Shown here piece by piece: positions 24,689 to 35,390 of a stretch of 64,000 nt of DNA (position 1 is the first letter of the stretch; the number at the start of each line of letters is the position of its first letter). The translations under genes were made by a program, and so were the position numbers. The DNA is from Tamarix chinensis. Taxonomy: Eukaryota; Streptophyta; Magnoliopsida; Caryophyllales; Tamaricaceae. The notes below the pieces were generated by a model, which saw only the letters and a list, made by a program, of their open reading frames with translations, had not been told where the DNA came from and made no database searches. The DNA is taken from contig CM060174.1 in the NCBI GenBank assembly GCA_030549775.1, forward strand, positions 28,214,117-28,278,116. Reading direction: 5' to 3'.

Positions 24689-24733
24689 CACTTGGTACTA
24701 GAACGGTATAAGTGAACCGTCTGGTACTAAGTG
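24689..24733 (+). repeat. Conserved double hairpin near 3' end of copy B
   Basis: CACTTGGTACT pairs imperfectly with GGTACTAAGTG, and inside it CGGT pairs with ACCG. The same two stems occur in copy C with a different inner loop. Confidence 0.75.
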
Positions 24734-24834
24734 TGGTGGTAATGTCCCCAAAATTTACAATTTTATTATTTTGCTTTCACTAATTCTTTTTAATAAAATG
24801 AAAATTTTTAGTAGTGAATTTTGGGGGTGTTACA

Positions 24835-25442
24835 AGTATTGCGGGATATTTTGGTATACATAAGACTATGGAAATATTGCAAGAAAATTTCTATTGGCCA
24901 AGAATGGTTAAAAATATACAAGCTCTGATAAGTAGATGTTCTACATGTTAAAAATGTAAGAGTTACTTTCATAAAGGCTTCTTCACACCTTTACCCGTTC
25001 CTGATAAACCATGAGAAGGAGTTAGTATGGACTTTATTCTAGGGTTACCAATATGAAGTGAACCCACACATACCTATCAATATGATTCCTTTGAAAATAG
25101 GTGAGTTACAAAATTATGAAGCCAAAGATAGAGTAAAATTTTTTCAACAGATTCATGAGAAAATAAAACTAATATTGAAAAGCTAATGCCAAGTATAAAG
25201 CTCAAGTGAGTAAACATAGAAATCCACATGTGTTTTCTCATAGTGACTTAGTTTGGTTATATTTGTGTAAAGAAAGATTTCCTAATTTACGTAAAAATAA
25301 AATAATTCCAAGAGCTGATGGTCCTTTTAAAATACTAAGAAATTTTAGGGATAATGCTTATGAACTTAAACTTCCAAACCATTATGGTGGAATTTCAATA
25401 ACTTTTAATATTGGTGATTTGTCTCCATATTATACTATGTAA
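24835..25442 (+). pseudogene. Integrase remainder of gypsy 1, catalytic core deleted
   Basis: After copy B the frame resumes as IAGYFGIHKTMEILQENFYW and ISRCSTC, finishing the H2C2 zinc finger, then FFTPLPVPDKP and GVSMDFILGLP, the start of the integrase core. At about 25,053 the sequence jumps directly to a piece resembling NPHTPINMIPLK in a shifted frame, so nearly all the DDE core is missing. The C-terminal part 25,080-25,442 is well kept: NYEAKDRVKFFQQIHEKIK, HVFSHSDLVWLYLCKERFPN, PRADGPFKILRNF, ELKLPNHYGG and FNIGDLSPYY. No chromodomain was recognised before the stop at 25,440. Integrase inserts the DNA copy into the genome; this copy could not. Confidence 0.85.
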
Positions 25443-25469
25443 AATTTGAGGGTAAATTATTCTCAACTT

Positions 25470-25477
25470 GGGGAGAA
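25470..25477 (+). promoter_or_regulatory. Polypurine tract of gypsy 1
   Basis: GGGGAGAA immediately before the 3' LTR start; primes second-strand synthesis in this class. Confidence 0.8.
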
Positions 25478-26320
25478 TGATGTAGGAGCATCTATTGATT
25501 CTCATATTCCTATTGATTCTCAAGGTAAGGACGAATTAACTTTCTTAATATTGGAGCCAATCATATTAAATGTTCTTGATAACATGTCTATGCTTGGTAT
25601 TGAAAAGGATTTAAGATATTCTTACAAGTATATTACATATTTGCAACGAGAAGATGTTAATACACTAAACAAGACTTAAAGTGTATAAGAATTCAAAGCA
25701 TACAAGGCTATGGCATACATGGGATGACACTAAAGATATGGCGATGATTATCATTAGTTAGATTAAACTTGTTATAAACCCTAAGTGTATTTTATGTAAG
25801 CTAGGTTTTTAATGAAATTTCATGTATGTACCATACTTGATTGTGTGGCTTTGTAATGTTAGTCATTAATATCATTTAGATGATGATATTGTGATTAATA
25901 TTAGGCATTATATGGGCTTAATTCAAGTAAGATAATTTAGCTTGAATTAAGGGGGAAGACCGGCTGATTTTTAAGCCATAATGTCGACTCCTCACCTATA
26001 TATATACCTATGTTGTGCATGGATAAAAGGAGATGAATAAGACAAAATCATTTGAACCAATCCTCAAGTAAACACTTGAATTGTCTCTCCCTTTTTGGAG
26101 TAGTATATCCAGGAAAGCCCGGGGCATTCCTTCCTTCAATTCCCTTCCCTCATTCGAAGCTTGAATGCAGCTTCAACCTTCGAACAACCTCAGCCAGTTT
26201 TCATTACTTGTTTCAGGTTTATCTTCTTAAACCAAGTGTTTTTCTTCCAGCATTAACTTGTAGCCGAAGGGAACAAAGAAGTGATCGATCCAACGCTTCT
26301 CTCCACCTTGATCCACACCA
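25478..26320 (+). repeat. 3' LTR of gypsy 1
   Basis: 843 bp, aligned end to end with 14,650-15,483. Followed by CTTAC, the right target duplication. Confidence 0.92.
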
Positions 26321-26700
26321 CTTACGGTATAATATAACAGCATACATAACGTTACAGGTATAATTACAAGTACAGTATAATAACCAAATATATAATGTCA
26401 CAGGTATATTTACAGGTGTAGTATAATAACATCCATAACCTCACAGGTATACTTACAAATATAGTATAATAAAGTTCATAATCTTACAGGTACAATATAA
26501 CAACGCCTTAACATCACAGGTGTACTTACAGATGCAGTATGTTAAAATGCATAACCTTATAGGTATACTTACAAGTACAATATAATAACGTACTTAACAT
26601 CACAAGTGTACTCACAGGTAGAGTATGATAAAATACATAACCTCACAGGTATACTTACAGGTATAGTATAATAAAATGCATAACACTACAGGTATATTAC
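26321..26700 (-). repeat. Minisatellite of copy A (unit about 45 bp)
   Basis: Repeats of the type CATAACCTCACAGGTATACT followed by TACAGGTATAGTATAATAAA, about eight copies. The left flank of gypsy 1 (14,575-14,649) carries the same repeat, so the retroelement split the array. Confidence 0.9.
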
Positions 26701-26754
26701 AGGTGCGTTATAAGAAAATCCATCACATCACAGGTATGTTCACAGACATAATAC

Positions 26755-26885
26755 CAACACAGGTAGGTACAAAGGTTGCTACCCCAAAACCACAGGTAGG
26801 CACAATGGCTACTACCGAAACCATAGGTAGGCACAACAGCTACTACCCCAAACCATAGGTACGCACAATGGCTACTATCAAACCA
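26755..26885 (-). repeat. Second repeat of copy A (unit about 41 bp)
   Basis: About four units containing AGGTAGGCACAATGGCTACT and CCAAAACCA. Each holds the small foldback GTAG...CTAC. It lies where copies B and C have their ACCGGT clusters. Confidence 0.8.
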
Positions 26886-26889
26886 ATCC

Positions 26890-28339
26890 AATATCCAATA
26901 ATAATCGTTCCAATCAAGTCATGTCATTTCCATCTTTATTTACTCGAGAGGGATACAATAATAACTCGGAGACATAATAGTACACCAGTCATACCGACGC
27001 ACAAGGCATCACGATACCCTCCAACCATCCAACCCAGAGGCATAACAACACTCTGGTCATACTGATGTATAAGACACACAATACCCTCCTCACCTCACAC
27101 ACCTAATCATTAAGTATCGATACCCCCTATAGGGCCCGTAGGTCACTTATAGAGTAGACTAGGGCCTTATTGGAGCACAACATGCACACCAGAAAACTAA
27201 AAAAATCAAGGACTCCTACCTCATCTCTAGGGTAGCTACCCCTAGAGAGAAACCATTTCCAAACTCGAGGTCTTCCACTTGATGTATTAGTATTTTTATA
27301 AGGCGGTCACAGATAACGAGCATTACACATTTATTCTCATTTCCATACTTATTCATTTTTTCCTTTATTTCCACTTATCCAAGTTAACCCTAAGGTCAAC
27401 AGTTTAACACAAGGTCAAAGTCAATACTGAAGTCAACCTACCAAAAGTCTAAGGCCGTCCTATATCCAATTATTCACATTTGGGTACACTAGGCCAAAAA
27501 TGACCAAAATGCCCCTGAGGCCAATAATTATCATATTATCAACCATTTAAATACTAAATCTATTTTATTTATTAACCTGTCGTGAAAAAGGCTAAAACAA
27601 AATAATCATATTATTTATTATGATATTTAAACTATCAACTATGTCAAAAGACCATTTTTCCCTTACACAGGTTTCTACATACAAACCCTATCATACACTT
27701 TTAAAATGTACAAAACACATGATCGTATAATCCACAACAGATAATACATATTAAACATAATTTTCAGGATAGATATCATAATGCACAAAAGTGACTTAAT
27801 TGCCCCTAGGGTACACATCCATAATAATTATTCCAAAATTATATCTAAGCATCCTAAACTAATAATTTTATACATAATTATCATACCAAATATTTTTCCA
27901 TCATTAGAATCATTTTTGAATCGTAATTTTATACCCAGAATATTTTATATCCGATAACATGCTTGTTTTATCCGTTTTCATAATAATAATAATAATAATT
28001 AACACATAATTATATCGAAATAAATCATGCTTAACATATTTCATGCACCAAAAATCTTAATGTGCTATCACGAAATATTTATCATTTTAGTAGAGTATAG
28101 CAGTTAACTGAGTTCCAACAAAAACATAAAATTAGTGGTATCCACTAAAAACTATTAGGTCCTGCTAATTAAACTTTTGTATCTAAAAATAATACCACAA
28201 ATATCGAATTAACATCTATCAGACAAAGTAATAATTATAATATAAAAATATTAATTTTTCAAAAATTACCAAAATACCCTTACATTTAATATGGGTACCG
28301 AATTCTAAAAATACCACACAACTCACGCTGCATGCAGCA
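26890..28339. other. Copy A internal AT-rich region, no gene seen
   Basis: Part of long LTR-like copy A. Around 27,105-27,180 it shares, in reverse orientation, a CCTATAGGGGGTAT...GTGATTAGG-like phrase with copy D near 55,365-55,400. Contains a short (TAA)n run near 27,985. Confidence 0.55.
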
Positions 28340-29295
28340 TGAGTCATGTATGAAACAAAGTAGCATGGCTCCGACTGGGCGAGGGTTGGAGACTGGTGGC
28401 TGGCCAGCAGTACAGGGTGGCTAGTTAGCTGCGGTGGGCAAGGTTGAGACGGGGGTGAGGATGCTGGAGGCTGGTGTTGGCAGGGTGAAGATGGTGAGAT
28501 GGCTCGGTGGTGGATGCAGGGCTGGTAGAGGCACAGGGGTGCAGGGTCTCGGTTGGTGGTTAGTGGTGACAGGCAGGGGTCGCAATGGCGGTGTGGTTGG
28601 CGGCTACGATGTGGTGGAGGAGTGGTTGGGCTGGCTTTAGGGAGCTGAGCGACGATTGCTGCGGGCTGAGGTGGCTACGAGGTTGGGCACACAGGATGAA
28701 GAAAATGTAGAGGGGAGGTAGTGCTGTGTGAGGTTAGGGGCTGGTGGTGGTGCTGTGTGATGGTGCGGTGGCTGTGGTCGGTTGATTCGGTGGTGGTGCT
28801 AGTGGAGGATGAGGTTGCAAGGTGGTGATGGTGGTCGGCGGTTGTAGTGGGATGGAGCATGCAGAGGGCTGTTAGGCGACGGGTTGGACATAGGGAAGGT
28901 CGGGGGCTGTTGGATGTGGGAAAGAAAAACCAAACAAAGGAGAGAGGGGAGGAGGATGGGAAGGGTTGTATGCATGCGGGGTGATCGGGAAGTGCAGGAA
29001 AATGGGGGGGGGGGAAGAGAGAAGAAGATATGGGGTTGTTTGGGGTGTGTGAGTGTGTGTCGTGTATATGTAAATCAGGGCTTGTTTGGTTGGTTGACAA
29101 GGAAGGTGTCGTGTGTAGTAGAGGGGAGATGGGATGAATAGTATGTGTGGGGATGTTTGGAGTGTATCTGTGTAGTGCGTAACGTGTATATGTGAGTATA
29201 AATGTAGAGGGTGGAGTAAAGTAAGAAAGTGAGGGAGACAGGGAGAGTATTTACGAGGAAGAGACAGTAAATGGCAAAGGGAGAGACAGAGAAGA
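28340..29295 (-). other. Pyrimidine-rich tract of copy A (G-rich on plus strand)
   Basis: Dense GGTGG/GGCTGG sequence on the plus strand, the counterpart of the pyrimidine tracts of B, C and D. Open frames on both strands (28,434-29,141) are low-complexity products of composition. Confidence 0.65.
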
Positions 29296-29735
29296 AAAAT
29301 ATATTATATATATATATATATACACATATATATCTTATTTTAAATTTAGTTTGGATAAATTAGAATATCGGATAGAAAAATAATTCAGAGAAAAATAATT
29401 CGATCTGAGATAGATTTAAATTAAACGAAAAAGATAAAAATAATTGGGAATAAATTTTAAGAATTTATTTCGGGTTACACGTTATGGTTATTAATAAAAT
29501 AATTTGGATAACATTTACGGATAAAAACTAAGATTAAAATAAATGGTCGATTTCTATCAACGTTTTAACCTGATTATTTTTATATCTAAACCTTCGTAAT
29601 AATACGAATAAGAATAACACTTTTAATATTAAATCTTATAAAATAATAATTATAACTAATCATATAATTATTAATTTATAATTAACATTTCTAAAAATGG
29701 AGTATTACATTATTACCCCCTTAAAAGATATAGAA

Positions 29736-30339
29736 GTCTTCAATTAGGTGTTACGAGAATGAGCATGTGTAGTCGATCTCATGGTTCTCGTAGCACTCAT
29801 CAGCAAGTGGCCATCCTCGCCGAGAAATTAAACATGGCATTTGAATGGATGGAAGCAATGGAGCACGAGTTGTTATATATCAAATCTTAAGGGTATAAGC
29901 CATCTAATTTAGTTGACCATGATGAACTTCACATAACCAATGTAAATAGCGTTAAAGATGGTTGTGAAGCTAATGCACATCTTTCTTCTCTTCCTAAGGT
30001 AAGCATTACAAATTATGAATTGTTATTAAATATATTTGGTGTAATAAATAATTAAGAATGTGTAATATTTTATTTCAGGGTTTGTATAAATGTGACTCGT
30101 TAGCAAATGACCTTTTAACTCTTTTGGTGAAAGGAAGGGTATGCATCTGTCATAGTACCCAAACACAAAGAGTCTATGGGTATAACTTGTCCCTGAATAT
30201 AAGGCCAATGAGTATTGTCATTCCAATCATTGGCAATGTTCCCTTATGTTATTATAAAGAAGGTGATGAGGCAGCCACAGTGCTAGAAGCTTTCTGCCCC
30301 GGCCTGCAGATTAGATACGTCTCACTAATGAAGAGATAA
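29736..30339 (+). pseudogene. CACTA second protein, middle part with DUF8039-like domain
   Basis: Downstream half of the gene cut by copy A. 29,756-29,996 reads SRSTHQQVAILAEKLNMAFE and WMEAMEHELLYIKS, a short helical stretch, then one stop, ending in LSSLPK at a GTAAGC donor. An intron of about 80 bases ends TTTCAG at about 30,078. The next exon gives CDSLANDLLTLLVKGRVCIC, then PMSIVIPIIGNVPLCYYKEG and ATVLEAF, stopping at 30,339. This spacing resembles the DUF8039-type domain found between the Ptta part and the Ulp1 part in plant CACTA proteins; the domain name is from memory. Role unknown. Confidence 0.6.
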
Positions 30340-30659
30340 TGACATTCGATATCATTATTATACCTTATTTATTATTTAAATTGTGTATACCTTTATATAT
30401 ATATATGCTCAATACATATTTCATTCATTACTATGAATTAAGTTATCAAAAAAGAAGAATGTTGCTAAAGGAAAGAGATTTACTAGCAAAATGAGCAACT
30501 GAAAAGAGGGTGTTGTTAAAGGAAAGAGAGCTAGATCAGAAAAATTAGTTGCCTCACAAAAGATCCCATCTCTAGAGAAGAGTAAACCTCCACTAGCACT
30601 AGCTTTATTGTATTTCTATGCCTAAAAATAACTCAACAACAATTATATTTTCATTGATT

Positions 30660-31745
30660 CTCGTCCTTAGTATGTTGGGAGGGACGATGCTATCTATATG
30701 TTATCGGTAGCTGACATAAATGACATGTATAATCGATAATGGATGCCAACCACGAGTGTTACCATCCATGTCATGTAAGTATTATTTTGTAAATTAGATT
30801 CTAGTACTTCTTATTCCATTGGAATTTTTATGAATTCTTATATGAGTTATCAGTTATTAACAAATATGTATTTTTATTATCATCCATAGGTTAGTATCTA
30901 GTTGTGCTATAGTGGTGGGAATGTTATCCTCTATTGTGTTTGTGTGCCCATACTACATAACTGACAGTAAAACAATAAGAGAGGGTAGTCACATAAATTA
31001 TTTAGCGGATCGCATTTTGATTTAGGGATACAACAAGCTTTATCTCATTCCTCACCTGGCAAATGAACATTGGGTTTCATATGCCATCGGACCTGATCTT
31101 AATAAAGTCTATGTGTTTGGTTCCCTTCAAACATATGGTATGCGTTTTAATGTTGTTCATTGTTGTGGGAAAGAATTCATTGACATGTTAGTATACTTTT
31201 TACTTCTTACTTCATTAGCTTATTTATGTATATATTCTACTTCAATTATTTTAGGTATATATACTGAAAATATTGTGTGTCCAAATCTATTTATTAGGGC
31301 ACTACTAACATGGTATCAAAGGAGAGGTGAGAATGGTGTCCCAGACCCAAAGAGTCTTGAATATGAGCCTGTAATGGTAAGTAATAAGACAACTATTTTG
31401 TATTTGGAGTTAATATCTAATAGTAAGAGAGTTAACTAAATTCATTTGATAGTGTCCACAATAACATCACGGAAATGATTGTGGATACTATGTATATAGA
31501 GCAATAGATCTGATAATCCAAAATAGATTAGTCAACATAGATCCAAGCCATGTATGTTTGTTTTTCCATAAACAAATCATGACATATATATTTGGTACTT
31601 GACCGAAGTACTAAGTGAAAAATCGAAACATGTGAATTTGTAGATTTTCACTGATGGTTATGCATGAGGCTAGAAATATAATGATAACAAATTTGATGAA
31701 GGTAGAGACCAATGGGCCAAGAATGTGCACTCATACATTCGATAT
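30660..31745 (+). pseudogene. CACTA-associated Ulp1-like (C48) peptidase remnant
   Basis: Ulp1-type cysteine peptidases cut SUMO-like proteins; plant CACTA and Mutator elements often carry a copy. The pieces are in order: AIYMLSVADINDMYN (about 30,690), an intron with a GTAAGT donor, LVSSCAIVVGMLSSIVFVC, INYLADRILI, and LIPHLANEHWVSYAIGPD (about 31,045-31,100) with the catalytic His. KVYVFGSL stands where the family has a catalytic Asp, here Gly. After a likely intron (GTAAGT at 31,378; acceptor before 31,453) CPQ supplies the oxyanion Gln and NDCGYYVYRAIDLI the catalytic Cys. FDEGRDQWAKNVHSYI at about 31,690-31,740 ends it. Stops and the Asp change make it inactive. Confidence 0.75.
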
Positions 31746-32064
31746 TAGGGATCTATATTCTACATGCATGTTCAGGTTTGTATTTCATCTATGTATTTTG
31801 CTCATCTAGGTTATGATCTATGAACTTTTAACTTTGGAGTGTAGAGCTACCAACTTATGGTACGCCTACTAATTTTGATTCCTATGTGTGCCCAGTGTAT
31901 TGAGACATACCAAATAGAGATTGAGTGAAAATATATAGTATCATTTGGGAAGAAGACATGCATGTATATATGAATTGATGTTGTTTTAAATTAAAGAATT
32001 GGTAAATATTTGAACAGACAACTATGTATGCGAGCTGGAAAAAAACAACACGATTATAAAAAAA

Positions 32065-32640
32065 ACAGACAAGTTTTAATAGCAGTTCTTTCTTAACCGT
32101 TATTATAGATATTTTAATAACAGTTTTAAGTAAGAATCATTATTAAAACCCTTTTTTAATAATGGTTATACTTACAAACCATTATTAAAAGTAGACATTT
32201 AATCTCGATTAGGGTTTAACAAATGAATAATAACCGATTAAAACCCTAAATCGATAATGTTTTAACAACGGTTTTAACTTAAAATTGTTATTAAAAGGTC
32301 CATTTTATGCTTATTTACATGGCACATTAAGGTTTAATAAATGCATAATCGATGATTAAAACCCTAATTGGTTGACATTTTAACAATGATTTCTGATTAA
32401 CCGTTACTAAAACGTTGTTTTTAACAACTGTTGTGTCTTACAAACCGTTCTTAAAACCTAGTTTTAATAACGGTTTTTCTTATTAAAATCGTTATTAAAT
32501 ACCAAGTTTAACCCAATATTCATAGTTTTTTGTATATTTTTTATGACAGTTATGAACCATTATTAAAGATTTAATAATGGGTGATTTAATAAGAGTTCAG
32601 AACAGTTATTAAAATTAGAAAATAACTATTATTAAAACCC
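32065..32640. repeat. CACTA right subterminal repeats
   Basis: More than a dozen direct and inverted copies of TTTTAATAACGGTT and related words, matching 9,722-10,012, ending at the CTTTCTAGGGTAGTG terminus. Confidence 0.85.
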
Positions 32641-32658
32641 CTTTCTAGGGTAGTGTGT

Positions 32659-33828
32659 AATCCTATATTCTTCTCATATAATTTGTACTCCAATATTTAC
32701 TTTAATATATGAAAATATATTATGATTCCTTTTTTATTATCTAATCACACTCGACAATAATGTTGCAATGAACATTGTGGAAGACTACTTTTTAATACAT
32801 CATTTTTTTCAAACACTAATTACCTTAGGTAATTAGCCTAATTAATTATTCATAAATACTATAAACTGATTTATTTAATCCATTCTTTCAAAATTCATAC
32901 ATTTCTTCTAAATCATTAAGTTACAAAACAAATTCATTTTATGCAATTAGATAATTTCGTTCAATTTTTTTAACTTCAAACCAATTCCTTTAACATATAC
33001 TTCTATGCATTTGGATCTTTAAAATTATTCCATGCATTTCTATAATTTTTCATAATTTTAGGGATTTATTATCTATTTTTCCTAATAAATACCTATTATT
33101 TTATTTTCTTTACAATTTTACCTAAAAACTAATTGTAATCAATCTTCTAACTACCCATTGAATCCTAACTAGATCCCTAAATAAACCAAATTATATCTGG
33201 ATTCTAATTTTCATCGTTTAACCACAAAGTGGGTTACAAGTATGTTCTTTTAGAAAAATAGTTATAAAACTTTTTGGCACTTAATCACCTACTCACTCCA
33301 TCATCATTCCTACTGTATCTAATGTGTTTGATTGAGGTCTCACAGCCTCTTTTTCATATGCCGCATTATTTGCGTCCTTTTCATTTCGAAACATCACAAA
33401 CTCTCCAACTTTAGCTCCCCTTTCTTATTTCTCTGCTGATCATTTCGTCCACTTCCTGGTCCTCTAGTTGATTGATTATCCTTTTATTTTTTTCTCTAAT
33501 TTTTGATTCCTCTGATCCCTCGCGACACCTAATCTATTAATGACCCATTTTTACTTTTGTTACTTGGCTTTTTCTCCCTCTTTTTCCCACCATTTTCGAC
33601 CTTGGCACTGCCTGCGATCTACTTCTGCCGGGTCAATTTTTTTTCTTTCTCCGGCCGCCTGGGTTAAGTTCTTTCTTCTTGTTGTTGGATGATATTCCTC
33701 AATTAATCTCGTTCCTTTATCCCTCTTTTTAGTCTTCATCTATTCGATGTTTCTTTGGCATCTTTCCTCTTCTTTCCTTCTTTTTGTTACTGCCGTAAGT
33801 TGCTGCAATGTTGGTTCTGTTTGTAGCC
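32659..33828. other. AT-rich then pyrimidine-rich DNA, no gene seen
   Basis: AT-rich up to about 33,280, then increasingly pyrimidine-rich with CCGG and TCTTT words to the copy C insertion. The composition continues on the other side (38,938-39,300). This resembles the start of another long LTR-like block, but I found no termini. Confidence 0.4.
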
Positions 33829-34258
33829 CTTCCTGAAATGCCCGAAAAATTCTAATATTAAATATTATATATAAATGAGATTTTATCATAAAGATTAATT
33901 AAATAAATTATTTGATTAAAATAAAAGGAAATTAATTAGGGGAAATCAAAATAAATTTATAAGTATGTTAATTAAGAGAAATTGGATATTTTAGCTAATT
34001 AAGGATTTTATTTTAGAAATTAACTAAATAAATTATTTTATTTAAAATAATGAGGAGAAAATAGTTTCAAATTAATGTTAATTTTATAAATAAATTAATG
34101 GAAGAAAATTAGGGTGTTTTGCTAATTAAAATGGAATTTATGGAAAAACTTTTAAAAATCCTAATTTAGCCTAAAAAGGGATTTAAATATTATTTTATTT
34201 AAATATTATTATTTTTAAATATTCTAAATATTCAAATTAATTTAATTGGCCCTAATCT

Positions 34259-35390
34259 AGTTTTTTTCTCCTTTCCTTTTTCCCTTTTTCTTTTTCTTTC
34301 TTCCTTTTTCCTTTCTTTTTCTTCTTTTTCTTTTTCCTCTTCTTTTCCCCGACTGGGTCTGGCGCAGCGGCCCAGTTTCCCCCGCCTTCCTTTCCCTCAG
34401 CCCAGCCCGCGAACGCGCGACGTCCTCCTTCCGCCCCGTTCAGCGCTGCGTTTTGCATCCTTTTCCGCTGAAGCTCGTCGTTTCATTTAACGCCTACCGC
34501 CCGCGCCGACCGGCCCGGTTCTTCCCCTTTTCTTTTCTTTTCCCGGCCGACCGGCCTGCCTCCCTTTCTTCTTCCTTCTTCCTCCCTCCTCCTCCATTGC
34601 TGCGACGCAAGCTTCCGACCCATCAATGGCATCTCCGGTTACGATGAATAATACCGGCCGTTTCTTGTCTCATTGCCTTCCTCTTAACTCCAGGAATAAA
34701 TTAAAATAATTATTTGATGTTAACTCTCGCCCGTTTCTTCTCCCCAACGTCGCGAACCGTCGAACCAACCCAAACGATACTCGACCATTTTCCGCCGCCG
34801 GCTGCCCAAATTCTTGCATTTAAAACTTTCATGTCGACCTCCAGCTCCTCATTATCCATTCCAACATCTATAAATAGCCTGATTGTAGGAGTTGTGGAAT
34901 ATTTTTCTTCCCCGAAACCCTCGGCCCGAGCTGCCGCCACCCCAACTTCAGACGCCTCTTCCGCCGCCGTCAGCCAACCTCAGCGCCACCGAAACATTCC
35001 ATTCTCTTCCCTGAAATTTACTCTAATTAACTAAACCATTTTCACCTCTTGATTCTTCTTGCACGGGCCTCCATAGCCGTGCCAAGTTGGCTGCTCGTTC
35101 TCGCCGGAATTTTGACCCCGAAGCCTTAAACCGCCTTCCGCCACCGTGCTCCGCCACCTTTGGCTGCACCACCACCATCATTTTGTCCCTCTCCTCCTGG
35201 GCAACAATAAACACCTCTTATACCACCTCAATTCTCCCTATTTTTTCCCAATATCCATCTTTCTCTTTGTTCTTCTATTTTTCCGGCCGCCGCCGCCGCC
35301 GCCGTGAACTATTGCCGGTGCCACCTATCCCCACCAGCTTAAGGTTGAACCCTAGACCCTCTCAACCATTTTCCATATTATTATAAGCCT
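34259..35390 (+). other. Pyrimidine-rich, CpG-containing tract of copy C
   Basis: C/T-rich with many CCGCCG runs. Open frames of 99-106 codons (34,714-35,034 and 35,087-35,386) are Ser/Pro/Ala-rich without a recognisable domain. I treat them as chance. Confidence 0.65.
34869..34877 (+). promoter_or_regulatory. Candidate TATA box in copy C
   Basis: TATAAATAG, a strong plant TATA match, inside the CpG-rich tract about 1.04 kb from the LTR-like start. If used, transcription would begin near 34,900 and the minisatellites would lie in the transcribed part. Confidence 0.4.

Larger units (their letters stand above)
19680..24834 (+). mobile_element. Long LTR-like block, copy B (5,155 bp, solo)
   Basis: Begins TGTAATCCC and ends GGGGGTGTTACA, with the perfect duplication AGTAT on both sides (19,675-19,679 and 24,835-24,839). 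Removing it with one AGTAT restores the gypsy 1 integrase reading from HKGS to IAGYFGIHKT, so both boundaries are exact. It has no gag, pol or internal LTR pair, so it behaves as a solo LTR or a very large non-coding retroelement. Order: AT-rich start, pyrimidine-rich tract (19,990-21,270), AT-rich sequence, minisatellite (21,945-22,860), two ACCGGT-type clusters (23,750-24,095), a CTCAGTACTATAGTGCTGA phrase near 24,396, a double hairpin (24,689-24,733), end. Copy C shares this plan. Confidence 0.88.
14650..26320 (+). mobile_element. Ty3/gypsy retrotransposon 1 with both LTRs
   Basis: LTRs at 14,650-15,483 and 25,478-26,320 begin TGATGTAGGAG and end CACACCA and are roughly 95% alike over the first 170 bases by eye. 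The flanking pentamers are CTTAT (14,645-14,649) and CTTAC (26,321-26,325), a target duplication with one change. A Met-tRNA-like primer-binding site follows the 5' LTR and a GGGGAGAA purine tract precedes the 3' LTR. Gag, protease, reverse transcriptase and RNase H remnants lie at 16,366-19,612; the integrase is split by copy B and lacks its catalytic core. Total 11.67 kb, or about 6.5 kb without copy B. It landed inside the minisatellite of copy A. Confidence 0.92.
13860..29709 (-). mobile_element. Long LTR-like block, copy A (reversed, split, 3'-truncated)
   Basis: On the minus strand it starts at 29,709 with TGTAATACTCC, the same kind of terminus as copies B and D. It then runs through an AT-rich section (29,340-29,700), a pyrimidine-rich tract (29,290-28,340), further AT-rich sequence, minisatellites (26,885-26,321) and, after the gypsy insertion, to about 13,860. 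The piece at 13,870-14,060 is the reverse complement of the 3' part of copy B at about 24,390-24,560: both contain CTACCCATTGAATAGGCAG-type and CTCAGTACTATAGT-type sequence. The last few hundred bases present in B and C are missing. Without the gypsy element it is about 4.2 kb. No gag or pol. Confidence 0.7.
9701..32655 (+). mobile_element. CACTA (En/Spm-like) DNA transposon with nested insertions
   Basis: The right end, read inward on the minus strand, is CACTACCCTAGAAAGG, a typical CACTA terminus. The left end at 9,701 is a degraded relative (CATTACTACGAGAAGG). TGT is present on both sides (9,698-9,700 and 32,656-32,658), the 3-bp duplication expected for CACTA. Subterminal repeats built on TTTTAATAACGGTT lie inside both ends (9,722-10,012 and 32,065-32,640). 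Plus-strand gene remnants occur in the family order: transposase-associated domain, DUF4216-like segment, transposase_24-like protein, then (beyond the insertion) a DUF8039-like domain and an Ulp1-like peptidase. About 15.85 kb (about 13,860-29,709) is later insertion, so the element itself is about 7.1 kb. The catalytic tnp2 core is missing, so it is not autonomous. Confidence 0.8.

Noticed and set aside
28434..29141. Open frames on both strands of the G-rich tract
   Set aside because: Low-complexity Gly/Val/Trp or Ser/Thr/Pro/His products of composition in copy A.
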